Source: Methylotuvimicrobium alcaliphilum 20Z
GTDB lineage: Bacteria > Pseudomonadota > Gammaproteobacteria > Methylococcales > Methylomonadaceae
Assembly: GCF_000968535.2 (NCBI RefSeq)
Contig: NC_016112.1
Span: 2,170,001 to 2,234,000, forward strand
DNA length: 64,000 nucleotides
Direction: 5' to 3'
Positions 26,769 through 35,332 of this stretch are shown here, piece after piece; position 1 is the stretch's first letter; each line of letters opens with the position of its first letter. The notes below the pieces were generated by a model, which was not told where the DNA came from, did no database searches, and saw only the letters and a list, made by a program, of their open reading frames with translations. The translations under genes and the position numbers were made by a program.

Positions 26769-27944
26769 ATGGCAAAACCATTGATTCAATTGGCACTAGA
26801 TTCTTTGGATTTCGACAAAACCCTGGAACTTGCTTCGCAAGCGGCGCCTTATGTCGATATCATTGAAATCGGTACACCCTGTATCAAGTTTAACGGGCTT
26901 GAATTGGTCAAGGAAATTAAACGCAGATTTCCTGATAAATTGCTGCTGGTCGATCTTAAAACGATGGATGCCGGTGAATACGAAGCCAGCCCATTCTACG
27001 AAGCCGGTGCCGATATCTGCACGGTACTTGGAACATCCGGAATTTCAACTATCAAAGGCGTTATCAATGCGGCTAAAAAATATAATGCCGAAGTTCAAGT
27101 CGATTTGATTAACGTCGAGGATAAAGCGAGTTGCGCTGAGGAAGCTGTGGCGGCCGGCGCACAAATTATCGGCATTCATACCGGCATCGACGCCCAGGCG
27201 GCCGGACAGACCCCCTTTGCGGATTTACAAGATTTATTGCGCTTGGGGTTAAACACTCGAGTATCAGTTGCCGGCGGTATCAAGCCCGAAACTGTACGCG
27301 ATGTTGTTGAGGCCGGAGTTGACATAATTGTCGTAGGCGGCGCGATTACCGGCGCGCCATCTCCAGTCAATGCCGCTCGAAAAATTCAACGCTTGGTCAA
27401 TAGCAAGGGCACGCATCGTGAATTTGTCGTCGATAAGATTTCGGATGTCTTATATGCGACCGATGACTCTTATGATAGAAAACTGACGAACATGCTCGAT
27501 CAAGCTCGCCGAATTTTTGTCTCAGGCGCGGGACGGTCGGGCTTGATTGGCCGCTTTTTCGCGATGCGATTGATGCATAGCGGTTACGATACCAGTGTAG
27601 TAGGTGAAATTGTTACACCCAGCATCAAACAAGGCGATTTGCTCATTATAATTTCCGGCTCCGGCGAAACCGAGCAGTTGGTCGCATTCACTAAACGTGC
27701 TCGCGAGATTGGCGCAAAAATCGTGCTGATTTCAGCGAAAAGCGAGTCGACAATCGGCGACATGGCCGATGCCGTGTTTAGAGTCGGCAGCCCCGAACAG
27801 TATGGCAAGGTTGTCGGTATGCCGATGGGTACGGTTTTCGAGCTTTCCACATTGGCATTTTTGGAAGCGACCATCTCTCATGTCATCCACGAAAAAGGCA
27901 TTCCGGAGGAAGAAATGAGATCGAGACATGCGAACCTGGAATAA
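26769..27944 (+). CDS. hps-phi: Fused 3-hexulose-6-phosphate synthase / 6-phospho-3-hexuloisomerase
   Basis: The 391-residue protein joins two enzymes. Residues 1 to about 208 are hexulose-6-phosphate synthase, a TIM barrel that condenses formaldehyde with ribulose-5-phosphate; IEIGTPCIKFNGLE, LLVDLKTMDAGEYE and GGIKPETV are family motifs. Residues from about 215 are the SIS-domain hexuloisomerase (FVSGAGRSGLIGRFFAMRL, ISGSGETEQ), which converts hexulose-6-phosphate to fructose-6-phosphate. Together they perform the key steps of the ribulose monophosphate cycle. Fused forms occur in type I methanotrophs and some archaea, often beside separate hps and phi genes. An AGGAGCG ribosome site is well placed, and the gene stands alone. 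Confidence 0.95.
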   Translation: MAKPLIQLALDSLDFDKTLELASQAAPYVDIIEIGTPCIKFNGLELVKEIKRRFPDKLLLVDLKTMDAGEYEASPFYEAGADICTVLGTSGISTIKGVINAAKKYNAEVQVDLINVEDKASCAEEAVAAGAQIIGIHTGIDAQAAGQTPFADLQDLLRLGLNTRVSVAGGIKPETVRDVVEAGVDIIVVGGAITGAPSPVNAARKIQRLVNSKGTHREFVVDKISDVLYATDDSYDRKLTNMLDQARRIFVSGAGRSGLIGRFFAMRLMHSGYDTSVVGEIVTPSIKQGDLLIIISGSGETEQLVAFTKRAREIGAKIVLISAKSESTIGDMADAVFRVGSPEQYGKVVGMPMGTVFELSTLAFLEATISHVIHEKGIPEEEMRSRHANLE

Positions 27945-28044
27945 ATCTCGCGACAGTAACGACTGCCGAGATCGCGGCACACGGAAGTGCCTGTCATGCA
28001 ATATCCGAATCCGGGCTCTCGATTAGGCAATTAACCGTGTTTGT

Positions 28045-28275
28045 CAATTCCGGTGCTTTCTCTACAGCAATTGCCAATTTGGAGATCAAAAAGGGTGTGG
28101 GGTATGCTTGGCGAGGATGTCGGCAGCAGGGCAGATTTTTGCTCCTGCAAAATCTGCATTCACACCATCCTTGGCGCTTAGCTGCCGCCAAGCCCCCATG
28201 GATGGGTTTACGGCGTTCCTCGACAGGCATACCCCACACCCTAAAATCGGCGAAACTGCTCAAGCTGGGAATTGC
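28045..28275 (-). repeat. Family A repeat bounded by 15-bp perfect arms
   Basis: GGGTGTGGGGTATGC (28093-28107) and its exact complement (28227-28241) enclose a 149-bp unit. Its core pairs GCAGATTTT with AAAATCTGC. Outer sequence (GCAATTCCCAGC and neighbours) extends the palindrome. The same left part occurs at 43765-43870. Reading frames across it are not genes. Confidence 0.8.
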
Positions 28276-28362
28276 TGCTTTCTCTATGAAGCACATTAAT
28301 TTCATGACGCCTTAATAGTGATCGCTCGATCTAAAAACGGCGGTAAGCTCACGAAAGGCACG

Positions 28363-28545
28363 AAATTAGGAATATGCACAAAATAACTTTTACAAGTATA
28401 CGCTTTGCGGCGGTTCGGTGACTCGCTTGACAGGACGCCGTGAATACGTCCATGTAGGCTCTGTGACAGCATCCCTGCTGTCAAAGCCTTTGCCGAACAC
28501 CCCAGCGCCTCCATGCGTCAATGCCGAAATTTGAAGTGCGATGGG
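28363..28545 (+). repeat. Family A repeat
   Basis: This copy has the same orientation and left end as the one at 3881 (GGAATATGCACAAAATAA). Its core is GACGCCGTGAATACGTCC, and it has a different central hairpin (TTTGACAGCA/TGCTGTCAAA type). The right part ends GAAATTTGAAGTGCGATGGG, an end also seen at 20715 and 56060. The remaining 290 bp before yajR show no gene. Confidence 0.8.
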
Positions 28546-28834
28546 TATACTGCCGAAAGACGCCCCAAACTCTCCTTACTTTTCGATTTCCTAGGAATCG
28601 TTTATTTCTTTTATCCCCTGTTATGAGAGTCGCTTTAACGCGCCCCTTCCTTACCTTTGATTTCTCAAGTCTAATTTCAAACAGACTGCTCAAGCAACCG
28701 TTGTTATAATAGCCGGCATTCTGTGTCGGTCAACGATGTTAATTGGTACTTCGCAGTGTAAGGCTGTTGAATTTCGATTGGCCATTCATATTTTATAGTG
28801 TTCGATAGCGTACTTTATTCAGGAGATAAGTGTT

Positions 28835-30223
28835 TTGGCACAAATGCAGGATATTACCAGCCCAATGACATTGCTGGAAAAACGGGCAACCGGTTCATTG
28901 GCGAGCATTTACGCATTAAGGATGTTGGGTTTGTTTATGATTATGCCGGTGTTGCCGTTATTTGCCGAGCATTTGGAAGGTTCCACGCCGCTTTTAATCG
29001 GGTTATCGGTCAGTATTTATGGATTAAGTCAGGCGTTATTACAAATCCCTTTCGGGCTAATGTCCGACCGCTTTGGACGAAAAAAATTAATTATCCTGGG
29101 CTTATTATTGTTTGCAGCCGGCAGCGTGGTTTCGGCGATGTCAACGACGATTTACGGTGTGTTATTCGGTCGGGCTTTGCAAGGGTCTGGAGCCATCGCC
29201 GCAGTCATTATGGCCTTGGTCGCCGATTTGACCCAGGAGGTCCATAGGACGAAAGCGATGGCCTTGATCGGTATCAGTATCGGCGTTTCGTTCGGCATCG
29301 CGATATCTATAGGGCCTGTCCTTGCCGGTTATGTCGGTGTTGAAGGTATTTTCTGGTTGACGGCGCTACTCTCATTAGCGGCAATAGTCGTCATCGTTTA
29401 TGTCGTTCCGGATCCGATACAATCAAAAGTACACCGCGATGCCGAACTGATTCCGAGCCAGATAAAGCATGTGTTAAAAAATACCGAGCTGCTAAGATTT
29501 AATTACGGTATCTTTATTCTGCATTTGATATTAACAGCCAGTTTTATTGCCATTCCACTATTGATGAGGGATGCCGGATTAGGCGGCAGTCAACACGGAC
29601 AAGTTTATTTGCCTGTGTTTATCGTATCTTTATTAGCCGCAATACCTTTTATTATTCTGGCTGAAAAAAAGCGTAAAATGAAACCCGTTTTTATCGGTGC
29701 GATTGCTGTTATCGTTGTATCTGAATTAGGTTTACAGTACTTTCATCAAAGTTTGACCGGGATTATTGTTTTTCTTTGGTTGTTTTTTTGCGGTTTCAAT
29801 TTGCTCGAAGCCACGTTACCTTCATTGGTTTCTAAAACCGCACCGGGCGACATGAAAGGAACGGCCATGGGTTTTTACTCAACATCTCAATTTTTAGGGG
29901 CTTTTTTAGGCGGTGCGCTTGGAGGCTGGAGTTATGGCGAATTCGGAGGTAGCGCTGTTTTTATCATGAGTGCTGTGGCGGGAGCGAGTTGGTTGGTAGT
30001 ATCTTTTACAATGAAACCACCCCGTTATCTTGCCAATATGTTGATTTCCATTAATAATCTTACCAGAATTCAAGCCGAGCAACTCACCGAAGAGATCCTC
30101 AAGGTTACTGGAGTCGAGGAAGTGAAGTTGCATTTCGGCGAAGGGGTGGTTTATCTAAAAGTCGATAATCGGTTATTGGATAAGGAACGTTTACAGTATT
30201 CGATAACTCAGTTCGATTCCTGA
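28835..30223 (+). CDS. yajR: MFS transporter of YajR type with C-terminal YAM domain
   Basis: The 462-residue protein has twelve predicted membrane helices and the MFS signature GLMSDRFGRKKLI between helices 2 and 3. The C-terminal 70 residues (about 390-460; LTEEILKVTGVEEVKLHFGEGVVYLKV) form a soluble ferredoxin-like YAM domain as in E. coli YajR. The substrate is unknown; it is probably a proton-driven drug or metabolite exporter. The likely start is the TTG at 28835, because an AGGAG ribosome site lies about 10 bp before it and the helical N-terminus begins there. ssb follows, an MFS-ssb order common in gammaproteobacteria. Confidence 0.9.
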   Translation: MAQMQDITSPMTLLEKRATGSLASIYALRMLGLFMIMPVLPLFAEHLEGSTPLLIGLSVSIYGLSQALLQIPFGLMSDRFGRKKLIILGLLLFAAGSVVSAMSTTIYGVLFGRALQGSGAIAAVIMALVADLTQEVHRTKAMALIGISIGVSFGIAISIGPVLAGYVGVEGIFWLTALLSLAAIVVIVYVVPDPIQSKVHRDAELIPSQIKHVLKNTELLRFNYGIFILHLILTASFIAIPLLMRDAGLGGSQHGQVYLPVFIVSLLAAIPFIILAEKKRKMKPVFIGAIAVIVVSELGLQYFHQSLTGIIVFLWLFFCGFNLLEATLPSLVSKTAPGDMKGTAMGFYSTSQFLGAFLGGALGGWSYGEFGGSAVFIMSAVAGASWLVVSFTMKPPRYLANMLISINNLTRIQAEQLTEEILKVTGVEEVKLHFGEGVVYLKVDNRLLDKERLQYSITQFDS

Positions 30224-30284
30224 TAATTCAACTGATTTTTGCTATTTATTTTAAGATTTAATCTAAATTTTTACCATCGTAGAT

Positions 30285-30400
30285 CAAAATTCGGCACAAG
30301 GGGCACCCTGTAAAGGGAGTTACCGAACCCGCTACAAAAACTCATAGCTCCAGGAAGTTATTTTCCACGAAACCCTTAAGAATTTAGTGGAAAATACTCA
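30285..30400. repeat. Degenerate family A remnant
   Basis: Fragments ATCAAAATTCGGCAC, GTTACCGAACC and CTCATAGCTCCAGGAAGTTATTT match parts of better family A copies (for instance the right end at 44010-44040). The order is disturbed. It lies between yajR and ssb. Confidence 0.55.
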
Positions 30401-30477
30401 GGCTGGTATCGGTGTTCCAAATGTAAAGTTTCCCTTGAGAATCTATATTTTTTGCTCAATCGTTTTTCGGAGAAAAC

Positions 30478-30960
30478 ATGCTAAACAAAGTAACATTAAT
30501 CGGCAACCTCGGGGCCGACCCCGAAGTTCGCTATATGCCTAGTGGCGAAGCGGTAACAAATATCAGTCTAGCCACGACGATGCGCTGGAAAGATAGACAA
30601 ACCGGCGAGCGTAAAGAGTCTACCGAATGGCATCGTGTGGTTTTTTTTAGAAGACTCGCCGAAGTTGCCGGCGAATATTTAAAAAAAGGCAGTCAGGTCT
30701 ATGTTGAAGGCCGCTTGCAAACGCGAAAATGGCAAGGACAAGACGGACAAGACCGTTACACGACAGAAATTGTTGCTAACGAAATGCACATGCTGGGAAG
30801 CCGAAGCGGCGGCACCGCCAATTATTCCGATAATCAAGGTGCTTATTCGTCACAGAACTCAGCACAGAACTCAGCTCCAGCTCAATCTAGACCTCAATCA
30901 ACACCCTCAAACTCAACGCCCCCGCCTTACGACGATTTTGACGACGATATCCCGTTTTGA
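30478..30960 (+). CDS. ssb: Single-stranded DNA-binding protein
   Basis: The 160-residue protein has an N-terminal OB fold (about residues 1-110) starting [22 protein letters not shown] Gln/Ser/Pro-rich linker follows, and the tail DDDIPF is the acidic peptide that recruits replication and repair partners. It forms a homotetramer that coats single-stranded DNA. A GGAG site precedes the ATG. Its length is normal for gammaproteobacterial SSB. Confidence 0.97.
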   Translation: MLNKVTLIGNLGADPEVRYMPSGEAVTNISLATTMRWKDRQTGERKESTEWHRVVFFRRLAEVAGEYLKKGSQVYVEGRLQTRKWQGQDGQDRYTTEIVANEMHMLGSRSGGTANYSDNQGAYSSQNSAQNSAPAQSRPQSTPSNSTPPPYDDFDDDIPF

Positions 30961-31004
30961 ATCATTTAGGACAAACTTTTGTATTCAATCTCGTGACTTT
31001 CGCG

Positions 31005-31035
31005 GACACCCCTGTGTCGAATTTTGATCTGCGAT
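31005..31035. repeat. Short family A end remnant
   Basis: CGAATTTTGATCTGCGATGG matches the family A end at 40918-40940. Only this terminal piece is present, in the gap between ssb and pomA. Confidence 0.5.
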
Positions 31036-31110
31036 GGTATAAAAGCGGGCGACTCGAATGAGTTTGCTCAATGTTCTGATTGATTATCCATTATCACGAA
31101 GAGGTTAAAT

Positions 31111-31869
31111 GTGGATATAGCGTCGTTAATCGGCTTTTTATTGGGCATAGGGATTATTACCGCCGCCATTGCTACCGGCGGCGATGTTATGTTGTTTGTA
31201 AATTTGCCTTCCATATTAATCGTCATAGGCGGTACCTTCGGCGTATCGTTGATGCGTATCCCGATTTCCGATTTTTTACGGTCCTTCGGTGTTTTAGGGA
31301 AAGCTTTTTTAAACAAAAGGGAAGACCCGGCTGTGTTGATCGAAGAAGCCGTAAGACTCTCCGATGTGGCTCGAAAAAACGGTCTACTAGCCTTAGAAAA
31401 TGAGACCATTGAAAACGAATTTATGAGAAAGGGGATCAATCTATGTGTCGATGGGCATGATCCTGCTTTTGTAAAAAAAATGCTGTCTCAAGAAATTAAC
31501 CAAATGATATCGCGCAACGAAGTAGGGCAAGATATGTGGAAAGGGGTTGGCGATTTAGCGCCGGCAATGGGTATGATCGGAACGTTGGTCGGTTTGGTGC
31601 AAATGCTTGCAAATATGTCCGATCCGTCGAGTATCGGTCCTGCGATGGCCGTTGCCTTGCTGACGACACTTTATGGTGCATTAATAGCAAACTGTTTTGC
31701 ACTTCCGATCGTCGACAAATTATCTAAAGTTATGCTTTATGAAAAAACCAACAAAGAACTTATTTTAGAAACGATATCCGGTATTCAAGAGGGCATGAAC
31801 CCTAAGGTTCTAGAGTCTTTATTGAATTCCTATATTTCTGATAAAAAGCGAAAAACCGACAATGAATAG
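31111..31869 (+). CDS. pomA: Flagellar stator subunit PomA/MotA
   Basis: The 252-residue protein has four membrane helices in the MotA arrangement: two near the N-terminus (about 5-22 and 30-48) and two near 150-170 and 180-205. WKGVGDLAPAMGMIGTLVGL and ALLTTLYGALIANC carry the conserved channel prolines and threonines. The cytoplasmic loop between helices 2 and 3 interacts with the rotor protein FliG. Overall it is closest to the Vibrio sodium-type PomA. The start is GTG with a GAGG ribosome site. pomB follows 7 bp later. Confidence 0.92.
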   Translation: MDIASLIGFLLGIGIITAAIATGGDVMLFVNLPSILIVIGGTFGVSLMRIPISDFLRSFGVLGKAFLNKREDPAVLIEEAVRLSDVARKNGLLALENETIENEFMRKGINLCVDGHDPAFVKKMLSQEINQMISRNEVGQDMWKGVGDLAPAMGMIGTLVGLVQMLANMSDPSSIGPAMAVALLTTLYGALIANCFALPIVDKLSKVMLYEKTNKELILETISGIQEGMNPKVLESLLNSYISDKKRKTDNE

Positions 31870-31876
31870 GTGAAAA

Positions 31877-32707
31877 ATGGCTGATGAATGCCCTAAATGC
31901 CCCCCGGTCGGAGCCCCCGCATGGTTGGCGACCTTTGCCGACTTAATGTCGCTGCTGATGTGTTTCTTTGTGTTGTTGTTATCATTTGCGACCATGGATA
32001 CCATCAAGTTTAAAAAAATGGCCGATTCGATGATCAATGCTTTTGGCGTACAGAAGGATGTTCCGGCATACGATATTCCAATGGGGACCAGTATTATCGC
32101 CCAGCATTTTTCGCCGGCACCCACCGAGCCCACTCCGCTAGAGGAAGTCAAGCAGACGACTATGCAAGACTCGCCGAACTTGGAAGCGGCAAAAAAACAG
32201 TTAATGGAATTGACTCAGGCTGAAATTGAGGAACAGGCAGAAAAAATCAGAGAGGATTTAAAAGAGGAAATCAAGATGGGTTTGGTTTCGGTGGAAACGG
32301 AAAATCTGAAAATCATTATTCGCATTAGCGAAAAAGGATCGTTTCCATCCGGTAGTGCGGTGCTCAATACCGGATTTGAACCCGTATTGACGAAAATTAC
32401 CGCATCGGTTAACGAATCGCCCGGAAAAGTCCTGGTGTCGGGACATTCGGATGATAGACCGATTAGAACGCAGATGTTCCGATCGAATTGGGAGTTGTCT
32501 GCTTCTCGTGCCGTAACCGTTTCTCATTTCATGCTAGACCAACCGGGAGCCGATCCTTCGCGATTCGTCATTCAAGGTTATGCCGATACCCGACCATTAG
32601 TTCCTAACGATTCTCCTGTAAACCGGGCGCTTAATCGAAGAGTCGAGATCGTTATCGTGCAAGTAGAACCAGGCGCCGACGAAGCAGGCCAAGAGTTTGT
32701 CGAGTAA
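31877..32707 (+). CDS. pomB: Flagellar stator subunit PomB/MotB
   Basis: The 276-residue protein has one membrane helix near residues 15-40. The sequence GAPAWLATFADLMSLLMCFF holds the ion-binding aspartate in FADL and is very like Vibrio PomB. A plug and linker region follows, then a C-terminal OmpA-like peptidoglycan-binding domain (about 150-265, GHSDDRPI, NWELSASRAVTV, NRALNRRVEIV). With PomA it forms the stator that drives the flagellar motor, probably by sodium ions. The PomB-like helix is the basis for preferring sodium. Confidence 0.92.
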   Translation: MADECPKCPPVGAPAWLATFADLMSLLMCFFVLLLSFATMDTIKFKKMADSMINAFGVQKDVPAYDIPMGTSIIAQHFSPAPTEPTPLEEVKQTTMQDSPNLEAAKKQLMELTQAEIEEQAEKIREDLKEEIKMGLVSVETENLKIIIRISEKGSFPSGSAVLNTGFEPVLTKITASVNESPGKVLVSGHSDDRPIRTQMFRSNWELSASRAVTVSHFMLDQPGADPSRFVIQGYADTRPLVPNDSPVNRALNRRVEIVIVQVEPGADEAGQEFVE

Positions 32708-32766
32708 TATTGGGGGTGGCGAAAGCGATGCATCCAAAAAATATATTTCATTTCCAGGAAATTTAA

Positions 32767-33348
32767 ATGAATCGGGATAAAGATAGACGGCGTTTTTTTC
32801 GCATTGATGATCAAGTGAATCTTTACTATAAAAAAGTAGATGAAGCGACTGTCACGCCAGCTAGTCATATGAGCGATAACGTACTGGGTAACTGTTCGTT
32901 GTCCGCCGCTTTGGAATTGATTTCACAAGAATCTCGTATCATGATGCATCGGCTCGATCGGACTATGCCGGATGTGGCCGATTATTTGAAATTAATTGAA
33001 AGTAAAATTGATTTGATTGCGCAGGCGATCATGATGCAAGGCACAGATTTTAAAGAGAAGGATACTCGCAATGCTAATCTAAGCGCATCCGGATTAGCTT
33101 TCGAAAGCGCGGAGGCCTTAGCGGTCGGTGATTATCTGGAAATTAAAATGTTATTGGTTTCGTGTATGGCTGTCATTGTGACATATGGAAGAGTTATTTA
33201 TTGCAAGCCCAAAAAGAATCCTGAAGGCATTTATTCTCATATTATCGGTGTCGACTACGTTAATATGAAGGAACAAGATCGGGAATTGTTGATTAGGCAT
33301 GTCGTGAAAAGACAAATGCAAAAACTCCGCGAGAATAAAGAGCCTTAG
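32767..33348 (+). CDS. PilZ-domain protein downstream of pomAB
   Basis: The 193-residue protein begins with DRRRFFRIDDQVNLYYK, the arginine-rich motif of a PilZ-like domain. A central helical part of about 70 residues follows, and then NLSASGLAFESAE, the second PilZ motif (xLSxxG) in a beta-barrel. It therefore probably binds c-di-GMP. Lying 60 bp behind the stator genes, it could link c-di-GMP levels to motor output, as YcgR-type brakes do. The helical insert between the two motif halves is longer than in a standard PilZ. Confidence 0.78.
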   Translation: MNRDKDRRRFFRIDDQVNLYYKKVDEATVTPASHMSDNVLGNCSLSAALELISQESRIMMHRLDRTMPDVADYLKLIESKIDLIAQAIMMQGTDFKEKDTRNANLSASGLAFESAEALAVGDYLEIKMLLVSCMAVIVTYGRVIYCKPKKNPEGIYSHIIGVDYVNMKEQDRELLIRHVVKRQMQKLRENKEP

Positions 33349-33423
33349 TGTTGACTTTAGGAGCTTTCACGAAGTCCTTAATTATTTTGGCAGATAAAAC
33401 AATAATTCTATTTTTACTGTGCA

Positions 33424-34413
33424 GTGACAATTACCGATCAACAAAAAAAAATTCTGGGACTCCTTGCCGACGGCGAATTTCATTCGGGTTCTGTTTTAGC
33501 CGATACTCTCGGTGTGAGCAGATCGGCTGTTTGGAAACAGTTACACAGTTTAACCGAACTAGGTTTGGAACCCATCGCAGTGAGCGGCAAGGGCTACCGC
33601 CTGGAACGGCCGATCGAATTTTTAAGCGGCGAAAAAATCGAATCCGTGTTAATGGAGAATGTTCGTTTAAATATTTCGGATTTAAACATCCATGACCGGC
33701 TTGACTCAACGAATAACCATTTGATCAATCTTGCTAAAAGCGCCGCCCGGTCCGGAACGGTTTGTTTGGCTGAGTTTCAAACTGCAGGTAAAGGCCGGCG
33801 AGGTAGGTCCTGGGTATCGCCGTTCGGTTCAAATATTTACCTATCGCTCTTGTGGCACTTTCACAACGGCCCCTCCGCTATTTCAGGCTTGAGTCTTGCT
33901 GTCGGCGTTTCCGTGATTAGGGCCTTGGCATCCTTAGGTTTATCCGGTATCGGTTTAAAATGGCCGAACGATATTTATTGGCAGGGACATAAATTAGGCG
34001 GGATACTCATCGAAGTGACCGGTGAGACTCACGGGCCTTGCGCGGCTGTGATCGGTATCGGGTTGAATGTGTATATACCTGATCGGGAAGCGGCAATGAT
34101 CGATCAAGCTTGGATCGATTTAACTCGGATTATGGGAGGGGTATCCATTTCGAGAAATCGTTTAATCGGAATGCTGTTGAATGAATTATTACCTATACTT
34201 GCCGATTACGAAAACCATGGCTTAGCACCTTATTTAGATGAATGGCGATCTTATGATTGCCTGGAAGGGCATCCTGTCGTTATCTATCATGGCGATTCCG
34301 CAATAACAGGCAATGCTGGAGGAATCGACGATAATGGCTTGTTTCGTTTAATGACTACCGATGGCAGAGCCTGTTGTTTTGCATCCGGCGAAGTTAGTTT
34401 TAGCAAGAAGTGA
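33424..34413 (+). CDS. birA: Biotin-protein ligase and biotin operon repressor BirA
   Basis: The 329-residue protein has an N-terminal winged helix (residues 5-60, LLADGEFHSGSVLADTLGVSRSAVWK) and a central ligase domain with the biotinyl-AMP loop GKGRRGRSWVSPFG. KWPNDIYWQGHKLGGILIE and the C-terminal SH3-like domain follow. It attaches biotin to acetyl-CoA carboxylase and, through the DNA-binding domain, represses biotin synthesis. The start is GTG. The stop codon lies 4 bp before the coaX ATG, so the two form an operon, a common pairing. Confidence 0.95.
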   Translation: MTITDQQKKILGLLADGEFHSGSVLADTLGVSRSAVWKQLHSLTELGLEPIAVSGKGYRLERPIEFLSGEKIESVLMENVRLNISDLNIHDRLDSTNNHLINLAKSAARSGTVCLAEFQTAGKGRRGRSWVSPFGSNIYLSLLWHFHNGPSAISGLSLAVGVSVIRALASLGLSGIGLKWPNDIYWQGHKLGGILIEVTGETHGPCAAVIGIGLNVYIPDREAAMIDQAWIDLTRIMGGVSISRNRLIGMLLNELLPILADYENHGLAPYLDEWRSYDCLEGHPVVIYHGDSAITGNAGGIDDNGLFRLMTTDGRACCFASGEVSFSKK

Positions 34414-34417
34414 CCGA

Positions 34418-35329
34418 ATGGATTTATTGGTCGATATCGGTAACTCTCGTATAAAGTGGGGTTATAACGATAATCGTTTAGAACCGGGAGTGCCGGTTAT
34501 TCATCAAGATAGTAATTTTGAAGCCCGGTTGTTTTCCACTTGGCGAGCCTTGCCGAAATCGCCGCAGCGTATGGCTATTTCCTGTGTGGCTTCGAATGCC
34601 GTATTAGATCAAGTCAAGACAATTGCTGTGGACTTGTGGCCCTCGTTGTCCATAATCCAAGCTCATTCCGTAGCCGAAGCGTATGGTGTTCGGAATGCTT
34701 ATGAATATCCGGAAAAACTGGGCGTGGATCGTTGGTTGTGCCTGATAGCGGCTAGGCATTATTGGTCGGAACCGGTATGTATTGTCGATTGCGGGACCGC
34801 TATTACTATTGATGCGATGGACCGAAACGGTTGTCATTTGGGAGGGCTCATTTGTCCTGGTTTAACCCTAATGAAGCATTCGCTGTCAAATGGCACGGCC
34901 AATTTACAGTTTTCCGCACAAAGCGGTTTGCCGAACTTGGCTCGAAATACGAGCGATGCTATTGATAATGGCGCTCTTTATGCCGTTATCGGTTTGATCA
35001 AGAGTGTGATAGCAGATTTAAACAAGCCTGTTAAGGATTTAGCCGTAAATAAATTCCCCATTTTACAGAGGGATCGGTTGCTCGATTGGCAGGTGTCGGC
35101 GGCAAAGAAAGCCGCCGCCAAGCCTACACGGACGTATTCACGGCGTCCTGTCAAGCGAGTTCCTGAATCCTTAAAAAAGCTCATAGTTCCAGGACGTTAT
35201 TTATCACGAAATCCTAAGTTAGTTTTAACCGGTGGAGACGCGGGCGATATTGCCCCTCATCTTGATAATGTATCTTGTGTTGTACCGGACTTGGTCTTAA
35301 AAGGCTTGTCATTGATTTCCGCGGAATAA
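34418..35329 (+). CDS. coaX: Type III pantothenate kinase with repeat-derived insert
   Basis: The protein has 303 residues from the ATG at 34418, which follows the birA stop; an in-frame region further upstream lies inside birA. Type III kinase motifs are present: VDIGNSRIKWG (ATP), YPEKLGVDRW (pantothenate), VDCGTAITID and LTGGDAGD. CoaX performs the first step of coenzyme A synthesis. The usual length is about 245-260 residues. The excess is at residues about 218-266, between the IGLIKSVIADL helix and the final LTGGDA strand. It is encoded by a family A palindromic repeat (35071-35215) that keeps the frame open. The segment is basic (KKAAAKPTRTYSRRPVKR) and probably a surface loop. The enzyme may still be active. 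Confidence 0.92.
   Translation: MDLLVDIGNSRIKWGYNDNRLEPGVPVIHQDSNFEARLFSTWRALPKSPQRMAISCVASNAVLDQVKTIAVDLWPSLSIIQAHSVAEAYGVRNAYEYPEKLGVDRWLCLIAARHYWSEPVCIVDCGTAITIDAMDRNGCHLGGLICPGLTLMKHSLSNGTANLQFSAQSGLPNLARNTSDAIDNGALYAVIGLIKSVIADLNKPVKDLAVNKFPILQRDRLLDWQVSAAKKAAAKPTRTYSRRPVKRVPESLKKLIVPGRYLSRNPKLVLTGGDAGDIAPHLDNVSCVVPDLVLKGLSLISAE
35071..35215 (-). repeat. Family A repeat inside the coaX reading frame
   Basis: The core with GACGTATTCACGGCGTCC and the flank CTGTCAAGCGAGT match non-coding copies at 37625-37770 and 60400-60498. The distal part GTTCCAGGACGTTATTTA matches 44016-44033. The left arm CTCGATTGGCAGGTGTCGGC matches 37635-37655. The copy is read through in frame by coaX. Confidence 0.88.
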
Positions 35330-35332
35330 GCT

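Noticed and set aside
26566-26796. Minus-strand 76-residue frame upstream of hps-phi
   Set aside because: It overlaps the start and ribosome site of hps-phi and has no recognised motif. The hydrophobic stretch alone is not enough.
28037-28315. Overlapping small frames in the gap before yajR
   Set aside because: They are translations of palindromic repeats; similar frames arise on both strands and at other copies.
34361-34417. Upstream start for coaX inside birA
   Set aside because: The DIGNSR motif begins close to the ATG at 34418, which follows the birA stop; the upstream codons belong to birA in another frame.
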